DNA of 64,000 bases from Paraescarpia echinospica (lineage: Eukaryota; Annelida; Polychaeta; Sabellida; Siboglinidae): positions 25,349,462-25,413,461 of the forward strand of contig CM034543.1 of assembly GCA_020002185.1 (NCBI GenBank), in the 5' to 3' direction. This document shows, piece after piece, positions 1-10,345 of this stretch; position 1 is the first letter of the stretch; every line of letters starts with the position of its first letter. Made by a program: the position numbers and the translations under genes. The notes under the pieces are model-generated. The model did no database searches. It saw only the letters and a program-made list of their open reading frames with translations, and had not been told where the DNA came from.

Positions 1-140
1 GTCACCTTATGGTGTGAAATCTCAAAAGGCAAGACGTCTTATGCAGTTTAATTACATATTATTACACAGCCTAATTAGCAGACATTCAGAAAACAATGCC
101 ACTTGCTTGATTGGCCAGAAGGTCCTGCCAGTAGACAGTA

Positions 141-925
141 TATGATAACATTCTCGGGCTACAGCCGACTCCAGCTAGTCACTGTCGTCAGGCTTCATTA
201 GGGTCAATGACACGATCTTCAAGTGTGTATAACTAGCATATGTAAACAAAAAAGATTGATGGATCACCCTGCTGCAATGTCATTGGTTCATTATCATACA
301 GATTTGTAAATTGAGGCTTAACTAGTAGCATACACACCCCACCCCCCTTATAAGACATATGTGTTCCGACACTGTGATTTGGACTTGCAGACTGATGAGA
401 AGTCTGAAATATCCAAAAACGGTTTGTTCCGTTCAACTGTTGTTTTGCCATACATATATTATCAGTGATTGTTTCAAGATATTTAAAGTAAAATGCGTCC
501 TCCATGATTGTGCAATGACAACAGCATGCTTCCGTTGCCAGGGTCTTTATTGAGGTCAGCCCTCTGTTGGTTTTTCCATAGGCGACCATGTCAACGTTTT
601 GTCTGATTATAAGAAAACGTGACCTATAAAATGTCTTAAACTTCTCACCTGCTGTTATCATCATCTCATTGACATGCCGATAGATTTTAACAAAAATTGC
701 ATACTTCCAGCTCTCGTAAATTGCCTGTACGTGTGACACCCGTCAATATGTACAAATGCCGGCATTATTCAAATCATCTAGAAATCCACCATTTTACAGT
801 CAACACCTTCCACATGAAAATCTCCCCAATCAAATGCACTTACGTCACAGCATGTGAATTTTGTAAAAAAATCATTTCTAAAAAATATACTGCATTTTTC
901 TTCTAGAACATGACCCCTTAAAACA
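141..925. repeat. 780-bp duplicated segment, copy 1
   Basis: This segment recurs almost unchanged at 3795-4574. I see only a few substitutions and one 9-bp indel (bases near 708-716 are absent from copy 2), so the duplication looks recent. Both copies run from a TATGATAACATTC-like start to a CCCCTTAAAACACC end. No terminal inverted repeat or obvious target duplication is visible, so it could be a segmental duplication or the repeated part of an unknown mobile element. Confidence 0.9.
233..739 (-). CDS. Uncharacterised 168-codon open frame in duplicated segment
   Basis: The frame is open for 168 codons on the minus strand. It is Cys-rich in its middle (a CCCHC stretch) and has no signal peptide or clear membrane segment. 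I do not recognise a family. The frame is also intact in the second copy at 3887-4384: the 9-bp indel removes three codons without a shift, and the substitutions seen in the frame are amino-acid changes (Phe/Leu, Tyr/His). That is compatible with coding, but the copies are so similar that it is weak evidence. It could be one exon, part of a mobile element, or a chance frame. Confidence 0.3.
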   Translation of the reverse strand: MSHVQAIYESWKYAIFVKIYRHVNEMMITAGEKFKTFYRSRFLIIRQNVDMVAYGKTNRGLTSIKTLATEACCCHCTIMEDAFYFKYLETITDNICMAKQQLNGTNRFWIFQTSHQSASPNHSVGTHMSYKGGGVCMLLVKPQFTNLYDNEPMTLQQGDPSIFFVYIC

Positions 926-1518
926 CCGTGTAGACGCAAAGTCGAGGTACTTAACCCCGCAACAGATGGCGCTCATTACCTCCCACGATTCCGCGACGCA
1001 AAGTTTTGCATTGTCGCATGTGACTCGGTCGTAGACGGGGACGTTTCTGGGGCGAAGATTTGTTAAGTTTACCATAACCCTATTACCAACGTAAACCCTA
1101 ACCTAAACTAACATAGCCTAAACCCAGACTCTAATTTGGTAAAATTGAATAAAATAACTTGGTCCCGATGGGATACGTCCTCTGCGACCGAGTTACGAAA
1201 GAGTACTGAGCGAGTGGGCGATAGATGGCGCTGATTAACCTACTTCCTGTACGTTTCGCATCATTGGTATTCATCACATACAATAGGTTTTGTTTGATGC
1301 AAAGAAACGACATCGAATAATTGATGATATCTTAGCTGAGAAAAATCTGCCATAATTGCATAAATTGTCAGGTACGCAGGAATCTATTTGAGAATACAAA
1401 TTCCCGCGTGTTGGGTTCGTGATGGATGCGCTGCAATAACACAGCAATAATACAGGTGCTCGGCGACGAAGACATCAAACATCATGAGAAACAAACCAGC
1501 CTCGCCACAGCAAAGGTA
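926..1518. other. Unassigned sequence between repeat copy 1 and the TIR element
   Basis: No gene is recognised. Around 1073-1130 there are several CCTAA/ACCCTA-type words, but they are irregular and do not form a telomeric array. Confidence 0.5.
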
Positions 1519-1542
1519 GGGGAAGTGTACCGATATTGGACC
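1517..1542 (+). repeat. Left terminal inverted repeat of pogo-like element
   Basis: TA followed by GGGGAAGTGTAC and an ATATTGGACC tail. It mirrors the right end at 3763-3788 with three mismatches in 24. Confidence 0.75.
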
Positions 1543-2334
1543 AGTACCTAAATTGGACCACCGTCCGTTCTGAGTCCTGTATATAGTAATTAGATCACAA
1601 TGACGCCCAAGGGATGCTTCATACAACATACCATCTACACACAGAGCGAAAAATGTCGGCCAGCGCGGAGATGCGCAAAAGGTGATAAAAATCGATTTTT
1701 AGCCATCTTGTTGTAATATTTAACCAACTTAGAAGGTGTGATACAAAGCCGGTTACGTAGTAGATTGTATAGGATTACAATAGATTGTCGTAGGAAATCC
1801 ATATAACGTGTATAAGGATATATATATAATAAATATATACCATCCCAACGCACATGAGGTTTGGAAATGTGTCATAATTTTGATTTGAAGTTTCTGCATG
1901 TGGATATTACACTCCTATTTATGGATCGGAGCCCTGTTGAATGAGAGGTTAGACCTACATTTAAAAACTGGGGGTTACAAATATGGGACTAAAATCCACT
2001 TGCAAAAGATAAATTTAAGTATTAGTGTAACATATTGTCTCTTTCTCCATGCACAACGAACCGTCTCAAACTCCTTGATCGGGTTTACTATAAATCTCTG
2101 ATGACTTGTTACAATCAGGAATGTGGCAGTTGGCTGAGGACCGAAAACACTACAGTCACCATCTCCCTAGTCTAACGTATCTTCGGAAGGGTATACATGC
2201 ATGTACATACGCTCTGCTTCCATGGCAACTGCTGACAGTGGTTTCAAGTGCACATACACCTGGCATTGTGTTCGGAATATATGGACTGATGCAGATTTCG
2301 CTGCGGCTGGAAGGTTCGATTTGTGACAACTCGT

Positions 2335-2730
2335 CAAATACAACAAACACGTCCACGAGCGAGCAATAGTCCAACAACCGAAGCATGTCCACAAGAGAGC
2401 AACAATCCACAGATCCATGGCCGTCCACATGCATGCGACTGTCCAACAACCGAAGCCTGTCTACGAGCGACCGACAGTCCAATGATCCATGTCCGCCCAC
2501 AAGCAAGCAACCGCTCAATGTGCTGAGCTCATCCACAAGCAACATGCAGAATGGTTTCAGACATGTCACAATCAACCCAAGCCCACCCAGAAGCGATCAA
2601 CAGTCTAACAAGCCAAGCCTGTCCGCGAATGAGCAACAACAGTCCAATGATCCAAGCCCGTCTACAAGCGAGCAACAGTCCAGCAACTAAAGCCTGTCCA
2701 CGAGCGAGCAACAGTCCATCTCATCAACCA
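2335..2730 (+). repeat. Degenerate minisatellite (about 33-36 bp unit) in transposase linker
   Basis: Tandem copies of a unit built around CACGAGCGAGCAACAGTCC run through this stretch. In one frame it reads as repeats of SPSTSEQQSNDP type, a low-complexity linker. A separate 48-bp unit is repeated twice directly after it (about 2736-2828). Confidence 0.8.
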
Positions 2731-3165
2731 GATCCGGGTAGAAAAGTAATAACTCCCGCAATGCTGTCTCCCATCCCAGATCCGGGTAGAAAAGTAATAA
2801 CTCCCGCAATGCTGTCTCCCATCCCAAAACCAGCGATTTCTAGGGCCAAGAGAAGAACCACCAAGTCGGAAATCATAACCTTCAGTCCATATCAAAAACC
2901 TGTGATGACACAAAAAAAGCACAAAAGTAACCATAACTCAAGAGTTGGCAAAAGAACCAGAAAGACAACAAATTCAGTTAAGGTAAGAAAAGACAAATAC
3001 GGCAGCTTTTCCTGCTAGTCAAAACAAAATCAAATAGACAACGGGTCTTGATACTGTGTACTATGTGACGAAGAGCGAAAAGAAACCATGGTGAAATGTG
3101 TACACTGTTGGACATGGATACACCCGAGTTGTGCTGAAGGCATTCCCCATAACTATCGTTATGAT
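2551..3165 (+). pseudogene. C-terminal remnant of pogo/Tigger-like transposase with PHD finger
   Basis: The frame 2551-3018 ends in a segment of the form ITPAMLSPIPKP...RRTTKSEIITFSPYQKP. This matches the conserved tail that follows the DDE domain in pogo-like transposases (I-x-P-x-x-x-x-P-x-P-K, then a basic run, then S-x-I-x-T-x-x-P). After the stop at 3016-3018 a PHD-type Cys/His pattern is readable at about 3050-3145: Y-C-x2-C, then C-x2-C-W-T-W-I-H-x2-C. A PHD finger at the C terminus is common in invertebrate members of this family. A tandem duplication of 16 codons precedes the tail. No catalytic domain remains. Confidence 0.6.
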
Positions 3166-3762
3166 GTGACACGTGTCGGTAATAGATCGCATTGGTAATT
3201 TGGTGATCAGGGACCATCAATTACTGCCTGGTATCTTTTTGCCATTATTAAACACTCTACTGGCCATTGTTTGTTCGTTTATCCGTAAGATATTCTATCA
3301 TGGCAATCACTTTGTTGGTATTAGTCTGTTCGTGACAACATATAATTGTTTCTTCTCAGTTCTAAATTAAATTATGTCGAATTTATTTGGCACTTGGTCG
3401 TCATATGTCATTTGTATGCTTACTGGAACGCCGTAGTTTTCGTGAGTTATGCATTAAACCCCTACCTTTTTTATAAGTCTGAAGTTTCTGCTGAACCTTG
3501 ATTTCTTTCAAAGCACCAACAATTGACTGATGACCTATATTACACCACCTGGTCCAATATCAGGACCACTGTAGTCCAATATATGTCACAAATTGGACCA
3601 ATTAAAAATACACTTTTTCTCTCAATTTTTTTGAGAAAAAATTACAAATACACTGACTCTGTTTCCTGTTTCCATAGAGAACATGTAATAACTCGCTGCC
3701 TGACCCTTAATAGTCCTCTGTATCACGTATAAGAATGGAGGTAGAGGGTACGGAAATGAGGG

Positions 3763-3788
3763 GGTTCAATATATGTACACTTCCCCTA
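3763..3788 (-). repeat. Right terminal inverted repeat of pogo-like element
   Basis: On the minus strand it reads TA GGGGAAGTGTAC then ATATTGAACC, mirroring the left end. Subterminal GGTCCAAT/ATTGGACC words occur at 3551-3558, 3573-3580 (one mismatch) and 3592-3599. Confidence 0.75.
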
Positions 3789-3794
3789 CAGCTG

Positions 3795-4574
3795 TATGAT
3801 AACATTCTCGGGCTACAGCCGACTCCAGCTAGTCACTGTCGTCAGGCTTCATTAGGGTCAATGACACGATCTTCAAGTGTGTATAACTAGCATATGTAAA
3901 CAAAAAAGATTGATGGATCACCCTGCTGCAATGTCATTGGTTCATTATCATACAGATTTGTAAATTGAGGCTTAACTAGTAGCATACACACCCCACCCCC
4001 CTTATAAGACATATGTGTTCCGACACTGTGATTTGGACTTGCAGACTGATGAGAAGTCTGCAATATCCAAAAACGGTTTGTTCCGTTCAACTGTTGTTTT
4101 GCCATACATATATTATCAGTGATTGTTTCAAGATATTTAAAGTAAAATGCGTCCTCCATGATTGTGCAATGACAACAGCATGCTTCCGTTGCCAGGGTCT
4201 TTATTGAGGTCAGCCCTCTGTTGGTTTTTCCATAGGCGACCATGTCAACGTTTTGTCTGATTATAAGAAAACGTGACCTATGAAATGTCTTAAACTTCTC
4301 ACCTGCTGTTATCATCATCTCATTGACATGCCGATAGATTTTAACAAAAATTGCATACTCGTAAATTGCCTGTACGTGTGACACCCGTCAATATGTACAA
4401 ATGCCGGCATTATTCAAATCATCTAGAAATCCACCATTTTACAGTCAACACCTTCCACATGAAAATCTCCCCAATCAAATGCACTTACGTCACAGCATGT
4501 GAATTTTGTAAAAAAATCATTTCTAAAAAATACACTGCATTTTTCTTCTAGAACATGACCCCTTAAAACACCAA
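3795..4574. repeat. 780-bp duplicated segment, copy 2
   Basis: Near-identical to 141-925. Its left edge lies only about eight bases from the right end of the pogo-like element, and its right edge falls at the same word (CCTTAAAACACC) as copy 1. Confidence 0.9.
3887..4384 (-). CDS. Uncharacterised 165-codon open frame, second copy
   Basis: This is the counterpart of the frame at 233-739, three codons shorter near its N terminus because of an in-frame 9-bp deletion. No family is recognised, and whether it is expressed cannot be judged. Confidence 0.3.
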   Translation of the reverse strand: MSHVQAIYEYAIFVKIYRHVNEMMITAGEKFKTFHRSRFLIIRQNVDMVAYGKTNRGLTSIKTLATEACCCHCTIMEDAFYFKYLETITDNICMAKQQLNGTNRFWILQTSHQSASPNHSVGTHMSYKGGGVCMLLVKPQFTNLYDNEPMTLQQGDPSIFFVYIC

Positions 4575-4862
4575 GCAGCATGATAATTAAATTAATTATT
4601 TCTTATGATAAATTGATCAGGGGACACATGCGCAAGTTGTCTACCATGGCATAATTCGTCTATGATTAAATTTCATTAACATACAGCGACAGGGGATGTA
4701 TGTTACAGAGTTAACAAAACATGTAAAATTAATGTTTAACATTTGTGCTTGCTGACGTGAAACAATCTTGGTGGTACAAATTATACCGAATTGGTAGAAT
4801 GACCCATGACCGGAAGCGAGCCTCTGTATGGAGATTACGTTAAACTCGGGAAGCTGTAGTAA

Positions 4863-4904
4863 TGACGTCATGTGTATCACGTGAGCTGCTTTTGTCTATA
4901 AAAA
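4863..4904 (+). promoter_or_regulatory. Core promoter: CRE, E-box and TATA box
   Basis: A perfect palindromic CRE (TGACGTCA, 4863-4870), an E-box CACGTG (4878-4883) and a TATA box (TATAAAAA, 4897-4904) are stacked within 42 bp. They lie 41 bp upstream of an ATG in a near-ideal Kozak context (GCCGCCATGG). The spacing puts transcription start near 4925-4935. Confidence 0.7.
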
Positions 4905-4944
4905 GTGCTTGGCTAGTAGACTGTCGTGCGCTCTGGGTGCCGCC

Positions 4945-5047
4945 ATGGTGGTGTTAATGGATAAGAATACTTACGAATCACTCACGGCCTGTAACTATGA
5001 TGAGGCGTGGGAACTGGTTAAGGACGGGTTTATACTAAGCACGTTCG
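4945..5047 (+). CDS. Exon 1 of uncharacterised gene (possible gasdermin-like N domain)
   Basis: The start was chosen for its Kozak context and the promoter just upstream. The exon encodes 34 residues (MVVLMDKNTYES... ending DGFILSTF) and ends in phase 1 at a strong donor, G|GTGAGTAAG. It joins in phase to exon 2 (5405), exon 3 (15766) and exon 4 (20893), giving 214 codons. No signal peptide is seen. I do not recognise the family with certainty. The order of elements is a short amphipathic helix, an A-V-P strand followed by K-Y-x-x-L-S, a long basic beta-rich region, then S-V-Y-M-V-T-T-V and Q-P-I-A-F-V-L-E near residue 200. This is reminiscent of the N-terminal domain of gasdermins, which are cytosolic proteins that form membrane pores once released. 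That comparison is inference from a motif pattern only. All introns contain repeats or mobile elements. Confidence 0.7.
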
Positions 5048-5134
5048 GTGAGTAAGCACAGCTGATCCAGAGCCACGCGCACATACGCACGCAATTACAC
5101 CTGCACGTTTCATATACATAAACACATGCACACA

Positions 5135-5170
<36 letters not shown>

Positions 5171-5172
5171 GA

Positions 5173-5231
<59 letters not shown>

Positions 5232-5404
5232 AAATACATATACTTGTATATACGCGCACACGCACACACAGTGGCACGCGTACGCACGCACGCAAACACA
5301 AACGCATACACACACACACACACACACACACCAATGTGATGACATTCCGCGAGCACAACACATCGAGTTGGTCCAACTTTCCATTCGACTATGTCCGCGG
5401 GCAG
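5048..5404 (+). repeat. Intron 1 with compound microsatellite
   Basis: The intron runs from GTGAGT to GCGGGCAG. It contains (GCAC)n at about 5133-5170, (AGGC)n at about 5175-5230 and (CA)n at about 5307-5331. Long translations across these repeats in several frames are low-complexity artefacts. Confidence 0.75.
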
Positions 5405-5628
5405 GTATGGGAGCGAGGGCGGTACCCTACATCAAAGAGTCAGCAAAATATGACCTATTATCGACACTTGTGCACAAGAGGACCAGTATCATCGACATGT
5501 GTGGCACTTTCCACGTCATTGGACAACTGCATCGGCTGATCGCCGACGACAGAATCGAACAGTTCAATATCCACGACCATGTCACTCTCACTGACGAAGA
5601 AGCACTTGACATCGACGCCATCTACGAA
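5405..5628 (+). CDS. Exon 2 of uncharacterised gene
   Basis: The acceptor is GCGGGCAG at 5403-5404. The two leading bases complete a Gly codon with exon 1, and 74 codons follow without a stop, ending in phase 0 at GAA|GTGAGT. The peptide begins GMGARAVPYIKESAKYDLLS and ends with an acidic stretch (LTDEEALDIDAIYE). In the gasdermin comparison, AVP...KYDLLSTLV would correspond to the first strand of that domain (typically I-P-V-x-S-L...K-Y-x-x-L-S-L-V). Confidence 0.75.
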
Positions 5629-6106
5629 GTGAGTGTGCAGTCTTGAATGTGTGCTTCCAGAACCAGGCTTCTTCTTCTTCTATTTCATGACCACCTTCAT
5701 TTTTCATTTTTGGAGAAAACCAAAAAAACAACCCGTTTAAAAGTCTGGTTAAAACCGGGCAACGTTTCTCTTTAAAATGTTCAAAACACGGACAAAACTT
5801 GTCAAGATCCCAGTTGGTCCATATCTGTATGCGATATTTATAGATGTAATCGTTTACTAAATTTAGAGACCAAGCAGACCATCACATAGTTTAATTAACA
5901 AGCAAAATATAGTCTTATATATGTATATATATATATATACCAAGGTTATACGTCTATATATATGTGATGATTTTCTTGATATATATGTATATACCAAGGT
6001 TATATATATATATATATATATATACATACACACACACACATCATTATATATATATATATTACAATTGTTGCAAATTAAAACATCAGAATGCAACTTTAAC
6101 AGACTG

Positions 6107-6146
<40 letters not shown>

Positions 6147-6346
6147 CAACTTAGAGGACTGGGTGCAGTTAGTTCTCGGATGTGTAGCTTGTAAACAAAA
6201 ACAATATGGCTACGCCCATTAAAATTATATGAGTCGGCAATGACTTCTCTTTCATCTTTGGATTTCTGTTCTTATGGACGGATACACGGCAAGTGACAAA
6301 TGCTGCCAGGTATATATATATATATATATATATATATCTGGCAGTC
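5629..6346 (+). repeat. Intron 2, 5' part: AT-rich microsatellites
   Basis: No gene is seen. Blocks of (TA)n lie at about 5920-5960, 6000-6060, 6108-6142 and 6310-6340, with a short (CA)n at about 6028-6040. The last (TA)n block directly abuts the 5' end of the LINE copy at 6347, suggesting the element starts or was truncated at this repeat. Confidence 0.7.
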
Positions 6347-6349
6347 CAA

Positions 6350-7528
6350 AATCATTGGCAGAGATCAAAGAAGACGGATTCACTTTTCAGTGTATGGGGT
6401 GTTTGAGGGTAGAATGTCTGATGAAAGAAGTGTGTAAGTTGGCTGGAGTCCAAAATCATTGGCAGAGATCAAAGAAGACGGATTCACTTTTCAGTGTATG
6501 GGGTGTTTGAGGGTAGAATGTCTGATGAAAGAAGTGTGTAAGTTGGCGGATATAGTGAAGGAGTTAGAGGTGAGACTCAACATGGAAATAGATGGAACAG
6601 AGAGGGATGACATAGGGAGAGTTGGGAATATTACAACACACAAGGAGCAAAGTTGTGACACGGAGACTGAAGAAAGGAGACTGAGAGGAGGGAAATTGGC
6701 AGGTGTGAAGAAATAAGGAAATGAGAAGAAGACAGAGGGGCGGAGGAAAAGTGTTCGGCAGAGGAAAGGAAAACGGGGCAGTGGGGAAAGATCAACAGGT
6801 GGTCAGACTGTAGAAAACGAGGAAAGACGCGACAACGATACAGGTGGTGACGAGGTAGATACCACAGAGGCAGTTGGTAAGACTGTGAAACAAAAGACTC
6901 AGAAGAAGACAGAGGGAAGAGGACAGAGTGTTCAGCAAAGGAAAGGTAAACAGGTCGGTGTTGAGGAGCTGCAACAGAAGGAACGCAAGATTTATGCAAA
7001 TACAGCAGTTAAGGGGAAAGAGAGGGAACTGCGAGTGGTCATGGGGGATTGACAATAAACAAGGGGGGTATATGACTGTATGTCTAACAGGGGCAACGAT
7101 AGAGGATGTCACAGAAAGAGCAGACCAGGTCATGGGTAATGGCAACGGTGGATCTATTCTTGTGCGGGTGGGCACCAATAATTCTGAGAAGGAAGGTACG
7201 ACGGCCATCATTGATAACTATAGGAGACCGGTTTACACACTGAAAGAGGCACGCATTGGACAGATCGTGTTATCGGGTATACTGCCGTAATGGTTGGCAG
7301 AGACAATACTACCAGAATTGCAGAAGAATGGCCATCAACACGCTGGTACAGAAGTTATGTATGGAGGAAGGAGTCGGCTTCGTAGACGTGTGGGCAAGCT
7401 TTGTAGGGAGAGAAGATCTGTTTATGAATGATGGGCTACATCTGACAGGACAAGGAGCAGCAGTTCTAGGGAGCGAGTTCATTAGGTGCATAGGTAAAGG
7501 TACAGGCACAGTTGAGTATTTAAACTAG
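6350..7528 (+). pseudogene. LINE ORF1 remnant (PHD-like N part and SGNH hydrolase-like C part)
   Basis: The N part (6350-6716) reads FTFQCMGCLRVECL and is followed by a coiled, charged segment. It is the counterpart of the zinc-finger-like start of copy B. The C part (6928-7528) matches the SGNH/GDSL esterase-type domain known from CR1 ORF1 proteins: VRVGTNN (block III type) and NDGLHLTGQG (block V type). The block I Ser codon is lost here: the GDS position reads GD followed by a stop near 7050. A further frame break occurs near 7290. No active protein is expected. Confidence 0.7.
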
Positions 7529-7599
7529 ATGCACAGGGGGGATACGTAGAGCCACCTCAAAGAAATAGTACAAACAAATCTACAAGGAAAGATTTACCA

Positions 7600-10320
7600 A
7601 ATATCTATAAAAATGAACTTAGATGTGTATGCTTAAATGCCAGAAGCATAATAAATAAGAGAAGCTATTTAGACATCATGATAGCGGATATAGACCCCGA
7701 TATAATAGGCATCACAGGATCATGGACACATGAAGACAAGGTAGATGCTGAATTAGCTCTATCGGGTTATGTCACATTTAGAAAGTACAGACAAGAGAGA
7801 AGGAGAGGCGAAGTCATTCTATATATTAAAGAATCTATACTGGCATATGTAGTATAAATGAAAAGGGAAGCAGATTGTGAGGAAGCTATTTGGTGCAACA
7901 TAGTTACCAGAAACACAACATTAACAGTAGGACTAGTTTATTGTAGTCCTAACATACGACAAGAGGATGATGTAAAACTGCACAGTACTGTAAAGGATAT
8001 GAGTAAAGGGGAATGTGTTATAATGGGTGATTTTAATCACGGAGAAAGTCAGTGGAAATCACCAGATAGTCCTGGAGGTGATGACCAACAGTTTATACTT
8101 ATAATACAGGACTGTTTCCTTACCCAACACGTTTGGAACAAACCAGAGATGGGAATGTGTTGGATTTAGTGTTCTCTTCTCAAAACGAATTAGTTGATAA
8201 TGTTAAAATACATGAACCTTTGGGATCTAATAAACATAACCAGATCCATTTTAGTATAAAAGTACAACCAGGGAATAATGGTGAAAAGCGATGGATGAGA
8301 AACTTTAACAAAGGCAAATATAAACAGATGAGAAAATATTTAGTATACATAGATTGGACTAACTTAATCAAGGACAAGACAACAACAGAATGTTGGACCA
8401 GTTTGAAATATGAGATTGAGGGCGTTATTGAAAGATTTGTTCCCCTAAAAAGCAAGGGAAACAATCCAGGAAGAAACACCTATCAAAATAAGTTATACGA
8501 AAGATTACTTACATACAAATTAAGTGGAGAGTTTACAGAAACACTGGAAATATAGAAGACTATAACAACTACAAAGAGGCCCTTAACCTAGCTACAACCG
8601 GAATTCGAAAATCCAAACGAACGTTTGAGCAAAAATTGGCGAATTATATCAAACATGATAGCAAGAGTTTCTATGTAAGGGGTAAACAGAAGGTTCGTGA
8701 TAAGGTGGGACCACTAGAAAACAGTGCAGGAAACGTAATATCTGAGAGGTTTCAAATGGCAGAGGCCCTGAACGAGTATTTCAGCTCAGTGTTTACCACA
8801 GTAGATATAAGTTCACTGCCATTACCAGTTAATAAATTTCAGGGAGATGAATCAAACCAATTAGTTGTTTGTTACTCCTGAAATGATATCAAAGAAAATT
8901 AAGATGATAAAAGAAAACAAATCACCTGGAGTTGACGGGATACCACCAAAACTGCTTAAGGAAATTGTAGACCAAATCAGTACACCACTTGCTATATTCT
9001 TTAACTTGTCACTTAAAGAGGGAATCGTTCCACTAGAATGAAAAGAAGCAAATATTACACCATTATTTAAAAAGGGATCGAGGAGCAATACAGAGAATTA
9101 CAGACCAGTGAGCTTAATATAAGTTTTAAGCAAATTATTAGAAACGCTTATTAGAGACCACATAGTGGAATTCCTTGTAAAACACATATTAATAAATGAA
9201 TCTTAACATAGGTTCCTAAAAGCTAGGTCTTGTCTAACCAACCTCTTGTGTTTTTAGAAGAAATTACAAAGTGGGTAGATTATGGGTCACCAGTGGATGT
9301 TGTATACTTAGATTTTAAGAAAGCATTTGATAAAGTGCCACATCAAAGACTGTTGCTTAAACTTAAAGCACATAGTATAGGAGATGGTGTGACCAGTTGG
9401 ATACAAACATGGTTAACAGAGAGCAAAATGGAAACCAGTTTTGAGTGGAGTGCCACAGGGGTCGGTGTTGAGACCTATATTATTCTTGATATATATAAAT
9501 GATTTGGATGATGATGTATCAAGCAAAGTACTGAAATTCGCAGCCCATACAAAAGTGTTCAGAACAGTTAAAACAGATGCAGATAAACACACTTTACAGT
9601 ATCATCTAGCCAAATTTGTCAAATGGTCTGAAAAATGACAAATGTTGTTCATATACATCCACATATGACATGGAAAGATGAACAAAGAATACATAATGGG
9701 GGATACTATATTACGTAAAACTGTAAAAAATGAAAAGGACTTAGGAGTAACAGTTAATGCTGACATGAAAGTTTTGGAGCAATGTGGAATTGCTGCTTCA
9801 CATGGTAACCAAGTACTACGGCTAATTATGAGAAATATCACATATAAAGAGAAACAGCTAATTGTACCACTGTACAAAGCAATAGTTAGGCCACATTTGG
9901 AATATTGTATACAAGCATGGAAGCCATATCATAAGAAGGACATAAATAAGCTAGAAAGAGTGCAACGAAGAAGAACTAAGCTGATTCCTGAACTGAAAGA
10001 TATTGGTTATGAAAGACGTCTATTATATATTATGTTGGTTGACAACACTAGAGACTATGAGACTAAGAGGAGACCAAATAGGCATTTTTTAAGATATTGA
10101 ATGGTTATGAGGATATTGATAGAACTATTTTCTTCAAACTGAAAGAAGGCAGTATAACCAGAGGGCACAATGCAGCATTAGTCAAGGAACAGTGTAGGTT
10201 GGATATGAGAAACTACTCATTCTCTCAGAGGACAATAAATGAATGGAACAAATTATTTGATGATTGTGTTAATGCTAGCAGTGTGAACGCATGTCGACTG
10301 GAGCTTATAGCTCTGGGCTA
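7600..10320 (+). pseudogene. LINE ORF2 remnant (endonuclease and reverse transcriptase)
   Basis: The apurinic-type endonuclease is readable at about 7620-8260 (DIIGITGSW, then VIMGDFNHGESQW). The reverse transcriptase follows at about 8900-9640 (SPGVDGIPPKLL, YLDFKKAFDKVPHQRLL). Stops interrupt the frame near 7855, 8166, 8553, 8880 and 9040. The catalytic FADD box reads FAAH at about 9538, so both Asp residues are lost. A C-terminal LINE segment continues to about 10320 (LERVQRRRTKLIPELKD). Confidence 0.8.
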
Positions 10321-10345
10321 CAATCTTGTTAAATCTTGTCTTGTT

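Larger units (their letters stand above)
1519..3786 (+). mobile_element. Pogo-like DNA transposon with TIRs, internally deleted
   Basis: The ends are inverted repeats of about 24 bp starting GGGGAAGTGTAC (left 1519, right 3786 on the other strand), with 21 of 24 positions matching. Both ends are flanked by TA (1517-1518 and 3787-3788), as expected of the Tc1/mariner/pogo superfamily. Inside, only the C-terminal tail of a pogo-type transposase can be read (about 2323-3165): a Pro/Ser repeat linker, a basic segment and a PHD-type zinc finger. The CENPB-like DNA-binding domain and DDE core are absent, so this copy cannot encode transposase. Copies of ATTGGACC or its complement lie just inside both ends. 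Confidence 0.75.
6347..10345 (+). mobile_element. CR1-like LINE, copy A (decayed)
   Basis: This element contains an ORF1 region (6350-7528) and an ORF2 endonuclease/reverse transcriptase region (7600-10320), both interrupted by stops and shifts. It is the same family as 16690-20575 and 54232-57845. The 3' end carries the family tail AATCTTGTTAAATCTTG (about 10322-10338). The 5' part has a tandem duplication of about 100 bp (6347-6441 repeated at 6446-6547). It lies in intron 2 of gene 1 in the same orientation as the gene. Confidence 0.85.

Noticed and set aside
1073..1130. Telomere-like CCTAA words
   Set aside because: Irregular and short; not a telomeric tandem array.
4995..5539. Several overlapping open frames of 88-137 codons on both strands
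   Set aside because: They run through (GCAC)n, (AGGC)n and (CA)n and encode simple repeats; only exon 2 (5405-5628) is supported.
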